Positions 43,616 through 47,276 of a DNA stretch of 47,276 nt are shown one piece after another (position 1 is the first letter of the stretch; every line of letters starts with the position of its first letter). The position numbers were made by a program, and so were the translations under genes. Source of the DNA: a bacterium (GTDB lineage Bacteria > Krumholzibacteriota > Krumholzibacteriia > LZORAL124-64-63); contig JAHJTW010000007.1 of NCBI GenBank assembly GCA_018829565.1, positions 1 to 47,276 on the forward strand, in the 5' to 3' direction. A model generated the notes under the pieces. It searched no databases. It saw only the letters and a program-made list of their open reading frames with translations, and was not told where the DNA came from.

Positions 43616-44890
43616 ATGAACCTGAAATACCGCCGCCTGAAGGGCACCAGGGACATCCTCCTGGAGGAAGCGGAGCGGTGGGCCTGGTGCGAAGAGCGCT
43701 GGGCCGACGTCCTGGCCAGGTACGGCTACGGCGAGATCCGGACCCCGGTGATCGAACCGACCGACCTTTTCTTCCGCTCGGTGGGCGAGGGGACCGACAT
43801 CGTCGACAAGGAGATGTACACCTTCCAGACCAAGGGAGGCGAGAGCCTCACCCTCCGGCCGGAGATGACCGCCTCGGTGGTGCGGGCCTACCTGGAGAAC
43901 GGCCTGACCCGCCAGCCGGGGACCCTGAAGTTCTACTACATGGCTCCGATGTTCCGGCATGACCGGCCCCAGGCAGGCCGCTACCGCCAGTTCCACCAGG
44001 TGGGTGTCGAGGCCATCGGCTCGCCCAGCCCGGTGCTTGACGCCGAGGTCATCCAGACCGCCATGGCGCTGTTCGACGCGGTCGATGCCAGGGGCCTGGG
44101 CCTTCTGGTCAACAGCATCGGATGTCCATCCTGCAAGCCGGCTTACGTGGCCGACCTGAAGATCTTCCTCAAGGGCCGGGAGGAGGAGATCCCCGAGGCC
44201 TTCCGCGGCCGGATCGACGCCAATCCCCTCCGCCTGTTCGACGCCAAGGACGATGCGGTCCAGGCTCTGCTGAGGGAATTCCGCCCCATCACCGATTCGG
44301 TGTGTCCGGCCTGCCGGGAGCACCACGCCGTGCTGCTGCAGACCCTGACGGATCTCAAGGTCCCCTTCGAGGAGGATCCGACCCTGGTCAGGGGCCTGGA
44401 CTACTACAGCCGCACCACCTTCGAGATCACCGCCCTGGCCGAGCGCAAGCAGAGCAGCCTGGCCGGCGGCGGCCGCTACGACGGGCTCGTGGAACAGTGC
44501 GGCGGTCCGCCGACTCCGGCGGTGGGTTTCTCCATCGGCATCGAGCGCACCTTGCTGCACCTGGGAGACGAGCCGGTCGATCCCCAGCGGAGCCGCCAGA
44601 GCGTGGTGGATGTCTACGTGGCCTGCCTGGGCGACGAGGCCCAGCGGTTCGGCCTGGTGGCCGCCGACCTGCTGCGGGGGTTCTGCCGGGTCGAGATCGA
44701 CACCTCCGGCCGGTCCGCCAAGGCCCAGGCCAAGTCGGCGAACCAGCGTCTGGCGCGCATCCTGCTGACCGTCGGCGAGGCCGAGATCGCCGCCGATTCC
44801 CTGCAACTGAAGATTCTCGAGACGGGTGACCAGCGACCGGTGGCCAGGCTGGACCTGCTGGCAGCGGTCAAGGAGGTCCTGGAAGGGTGA
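43616..44890 (+). CDS. hisS: Histidyl-tRNA synthetase
   Basis: A 424-residue class II synthetase. Motif 1 region [19 protein letters not shown], motif 2 [20 protein letters not shown], the histidine-A loop [15 protein letters not shown] and motif 3 [13 protein letters not shown] are all present; the anticodon-binding domain follows. ATG 43616 is the family start; GTG 43610 immediately upstream is a possible alternative. The stop overlaps aspS, giving the common hisS-aspS pair. Confidence 0.95.
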   Translation: MNLKYRRLKGTRDILLEEAERWAWCEERWADVLARYGYGEIRTPVIEPTDLFFRSVGEGTDIVDKEMYTFQTKGGESLTLRPEMTASVVRAYLENGLTRQPGTLKFYYMAPMFRHDRPQAGRYRQFHQVGVEAIGSPSPVLDAEVIQTAMALFDAVDARGLGLLVNSIGCPSCKPAYVADLKIFLKGREEEIPEAFRGRIDANPLRLFDAKDDAVQALLREFRPITDSVCPACREHHAVLLQTLTDLKVPFEEDPTLVRGLDYYSRTTFEITALAERKQSSLAGGGRYDGLVEQCGGPPTPAVGFSIGIERTLLHLGDEPVDPQRSRQSVVDVYVACLGDEAQRFGLVAADLLRGFCRVEIDTSGRSAKAQAKSANQRLARILLTVGEAEIAADSLQLKILETGDQRPVARLDLLAAVKEVLEG

Positions 44891-46698
44891 ACGATCCCAT
44901 GAAGCAGTATTCAGCCGGCGCTCCCTTGCGCACGCACCGTTGCGGTGAAGTTTCCGCCAGCCTGGTCGGCCGGGAGATCATGGTGGCCGGCTGGGCCGGC
45001 CGCATCCGCGATCTGGGCGGGGTGGTGTTCGTGGACCTGCGCGACCGCTATGGCGAATTGCAGATCGTGTGCCAGGACGGAACGCCGCTGGCCGTCGCCA
45101 AGGACTTCAAGCTCGAGTCCGTCCTGGGCGTGACCGGGACCGTCCGCCGGCGACCCGAAGGCATGGTCAACCCGGACAAGGTCACGGGGGAGGTCGAACT
45201 GGTCGCGAAGGAAGTGACCATCCTGAACACCTGCGCCCCGTTGCCCTTTCAGCTGGACCAGGCCGAGAACGCCAGCGAGGAGCTGCGGCTCAAGTACCGT
45301 TACATCCACCTGCGGCGCCCGGAGATGATCCGCAACTTCCGGATCCGCCACCAGACCGCGATGGCCGCGCGCCGGTATCTTTCCGGCCGGGACTTCCTCG
45401 AGGTCGAGACTCCCCTGTTGATCCGGACCACCCCCGAGGGCGCCCGGGACTACGTGGTGCCCAGCCGCATCCACCACGGGGAGTTCTACGCCTTGCCCCA
45501 GTCCCCGCAGCTGTACAAGCAGATCCTGATGGCCGGGGGCGTGGACCGCTACTTCCAGCTGGCCCGCTGCCTGCGGGACGAGGACCTGCGCAAGGACCGT
45601 CAGCCCGAGCACACCCAGATCGACCTGGAGATGAGCTTCGTCACCGAGAACGACATCTACCAGGTGGTGGAGGAGATGGTCTCGACCATCTTCGCGGAGA
45701 CCCTGGGGATCGATCTGTCCTCGCCATTTCCCCGCATCAGCTACGATGAGGCCATGGATCTCTACGGCTCGGACAAGCCGGACCTGCGCTTCGGCTGCCC
45801 CATCCACACCGTGGACGACCTGGTGCCCGGCTGCGGCTTCGGGGTCTTCGAGAAGGCCCTGCAGGAGGGCGGGACCGTGCGCTGCCTCAATGCCGTCGGG
45901 CTGGGCGAATGGAGCCGCAAGCAGGTCGACGAGCTGGAGGAACTGGTCAAGCGCAAGGGAGCCTTCGGCCTGGCCAGGGCCAAGGTCGCGGCCGCGGGGC
46001 TCGACACCGGCATCGCCAAGTTCCTGGGAGCCGACTTCCAGTCCGCCCTGCTGGAGCGCACCGCCGGCAAGGAGGGCGACCTGTTGCTGTTCGTGGCCGG
46101 CCCCAGGGCCATGGTCCGCGAGGCCCTGGGGGCCCTGCGGCTGGAACTGGCTGCCCGTGCGGGTTGGATTCCCGAGGGGGCCTGGGCCCTGGCCTGGGTC
46201 CGCAACTTCCCCCTGTTCGAGAAGGACGAGCAGACCGGCGGCTGGACGGCCTGCCACCACATGTTCACCCAGCCCAGGCCCGAGGACCTCGACGGGCTCG
46301 AGGCCGATCCCGGCGCCGCGCGCGCGCAGCTCTACGACCTGGTCTGCAACGGCGTCGAGCTCGGATCGGGGAGCATCCGGATCCACCAGCGCGACCTGCA
46401 GGAGCGGGTTTTCCGGATCGTGGGGATGCAGGAGGAGGAATACCTCGCCAAGTTCGGGTTCTTCCTCGAGGCGCTCGGATACGGGGCACCGCCGCACGGC
46501 GGCATCGCGCTGGGCCTGGACCGGCTGGTCATGCTGCTGACCGGCAGCCCGTCGCTGCGCGAGGTGATCGCCTTCCCGAAGACCACGCTGGCCGCCTCGC
46601 CCCTGGACGGCAGCCCGGGCCCCATCAGCGAGGCCCAGCTCGCGGAACTGAACCTCGCCATCGTGCCCCGGCCCGACCAGAAGGGGAACCAGACGTGA
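44887..46698 (+). CDS. aspS: Aspartyl-tRNA synthetase
   Basis: A 603-residue bacterial-type class IIb synthetase: OB-fold anticodon domain (about 20-110), motif 2 [20 protein letters not shown], the bacterial GAD insertion (about 310-420) and motif 3 [14 protein letters not shown]. The OB-fold region reads RIRDLGG, with Leu rather than His before GG, which is the residue usually seen in discriminating AspRS that charge only tRNA-Asp; this is a single-site indication. GTG 44887 overlaps the hisS stop, and GTGA also links it to phoH. Confidence 0.95.
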   Translation: MNDPMKQYSAGAPLRTHRCGEVSASLVGREIMVAGWAGRIRDLGGVVFVDLRDRYGELQIVCQDGTPLAVAKDFKLESVLGVTGTVRRRPEGMVNPDKVTGEVELVAKEVTILNTCAPLPFQLDQAENASEELRLKYRYIHLRRPEMIRNFRIRHQTAMAARRYLSGRDFLEVETPLLIRTTPEGARDYVVPSRIHHGEFYALPQSPQLYKQILMAGGVDRYFQLARCLRDEDLRKDRQPEHTQIDLEMSFVTENDIYQVVEEMVSTIFAETLGIDLSSPFPRISYDEAMDLYGSDKPDLRFGCPIHTVDDLVPGCGFGVFEKALQEGGTVRCLNAVGLGEWSRKQVDELEELVKRKGAFGLARAKVAAAGLDTGIAKFLGADFQSALLERTAGKEGDLLLFVAGPRAMVREALGALRLELAARAGWIPEGAWALAWVRNFPLFEKDEQTGGWTACHHMFTQPRPEDLDGLEADPGAARAQLYDLVCNGVELGSGSIRIHQRDLQERVFRIVGMQEEEYLAKFGFFLEALGYGAPPHGGIALGLDRLVMLLTGSPSLREVIAFPKTTLAASPLDGSPGPISEAQLAELNLAIVPRPDQKGNQT

Positions 46699-47276
46699 AG
46701 CCGCGGCGGGGCGACAAGCGGGGCGACGGCGCCCTGGAGATCACGCTTGACCTGACGGGGGTCGACCAGCTGGACCTGCTGGGCACGCGGGACGGCAACC
46801 TCCAGTACCTCGAGGACCGGTTCGGGGTGGACCTGGCGGTCAGGGGGGACAAGCTGAGGGTCCGGGGCGCCCGCGAGGCCGTGGAGGAGGTCCGGGACGT
46901 TCTCGGCGGGCTGATGGAACGGGTGGAGCAGGGCCAGATCATCGACCGCGTGACCCTGGACTACCTGTGCAGCCGGGGCGACGGGGCCGACGAGGAGAGC
47001 GAGAGCGACGATCCCCCGCTGACGTTCTCCGCCGGCAGCAGGCAGGCCGTCCGGACGAAATCCCCGGGCCAGCGGGATTACGTCGAGGCCATCCGGAACC
47101 ACGACCTGGTGTTCGCCATCGGCCCGGCGGGGACCGGCAAGACCTTCCTGGCCGTGGTGATGGCCATGGACTACCTCAAGCGCCAGCTGGTCGACAGGAT
47201 CGTCCTGGTGCGGCCGGCCGTCGAGGCCGGCGAGCAGCTGGGATTCCTGCCCGGCGACCTGAACGAGAAGATCAAC
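46695..47276 (+). CDS. phoH: PhoH-family ATPase (partial)
   Basis: The first 194 codons of a PhoH/YbeZ-type protein that runs off the right edge. An N-terminal KH-like domain (about 15-85) is followed by an acidic linker and the P-loop GPAGTGKT (about 143-150) with [20 protein letters not shown]. The family is linked to ribosome/RNA processing and, with YbeY, to 16S maturation. GTG 46695 overlaps the aspS stop. The C-terminal motor domain is outside the window. Confidence 0.92.
   Translation, partial: MKPRRGDKRGDGALEITLDLTGVDQLDLLGTRDGNLQYLEDRFGVDLAVRGDKLRVRGAREAVEEVRDVLGGLMERVEQGQIIDRVTLDYLCSRGDGADEESESDDPPLTFSAGSRQAVRTKSPGQRDYVEAIRNHDLVFAIGPAGTGKTFLAVVMAMDYLKRQLVDRIVLVRPAVEAGEQLGFLPGDLNEKIN

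Overview
The window is a GC-rich, gene-dense bacterial chromosome segment with about 35 protein-coding genes, many overlapping by ATGA or GTGA. No rRNA, tRNA, CRISPR array, transposase or phage gene was seen. The mixture suggests an uncultivated diderm phylum of the FCB/Krumholzibacteriota-Eisenbacteria-Latescibacterota type: a full MoxR/Bat aerotolerance operon, a PorV-like outer-membrane protein next to a large secreted protein with a C-terminal sorting-like domain, tandem DUF507 genes, large sigma-54 activators and RpoD-like sigma plus HtrA housekeeping genes. That placement is inference from gene content, not from a marker-gene tree.

Layout. 1-449: 5' part of a GT4 glycosyltransferase (minus). 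472-1059: two DUF507 genes (minus), divergent from 1349-9999, a MoxR-DUF58-BatA-BatBC-BatDE operon in which BatB/BatC and BatD/BatE-like modules are fused. 10063-10428 queD (minus); 10620-12563 an HDOD protein behind a good sigma-54 promoter and a hairpin leader; 12588-13193 thymidine kinase (minus). 13321-17172: a tightly overlapping operon (BtpA-like, RfbB, B3/4-domain protein, M28 peptidase-PDZ), converging with a CDF transporter and an acyl-CoA synthetase (minus). 20080-21789: mutY and an Fe-S type Rrf2 regulator, ending in a clear terminator; rlmN (minus).

22943-31975 is the most interesting part. A receiver-type sigma-54 activator, a 105-residue secreted protein, a second giant TPR-GAF-sigma-54 activator, an approximately 320-nt highly structured non-coding transcript, a lipoprotein and a DUF4384/CxxCH/RS-rich secreted protein lie together. 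Sigma-54 promoter elements sit in front of the small protein (moderate match), the ncRNA (strong) and the lipoprotein operon (strong). I read it as a self-contained sigma-54 cell-surface/secretion locus with its own regulatory RNA; I do not recognise it as a described system.

32018-36528: promoter, an inactivated M6-peptidase-like FG-GAP protein and a PorV-like protein. 36533-47276: LpxH-like phosphatase (minus), a coiled-coil protein, HtrA/DegP, RpoD-like sigma factor, M23 peptidase, YbbR-domain protein, PhnD-like protein, hisS, aspS and the start of phoH. Several sigma-70 promoters (TTGACA-type with 16-18 nt spacing) are visible and were used to correct start codons.
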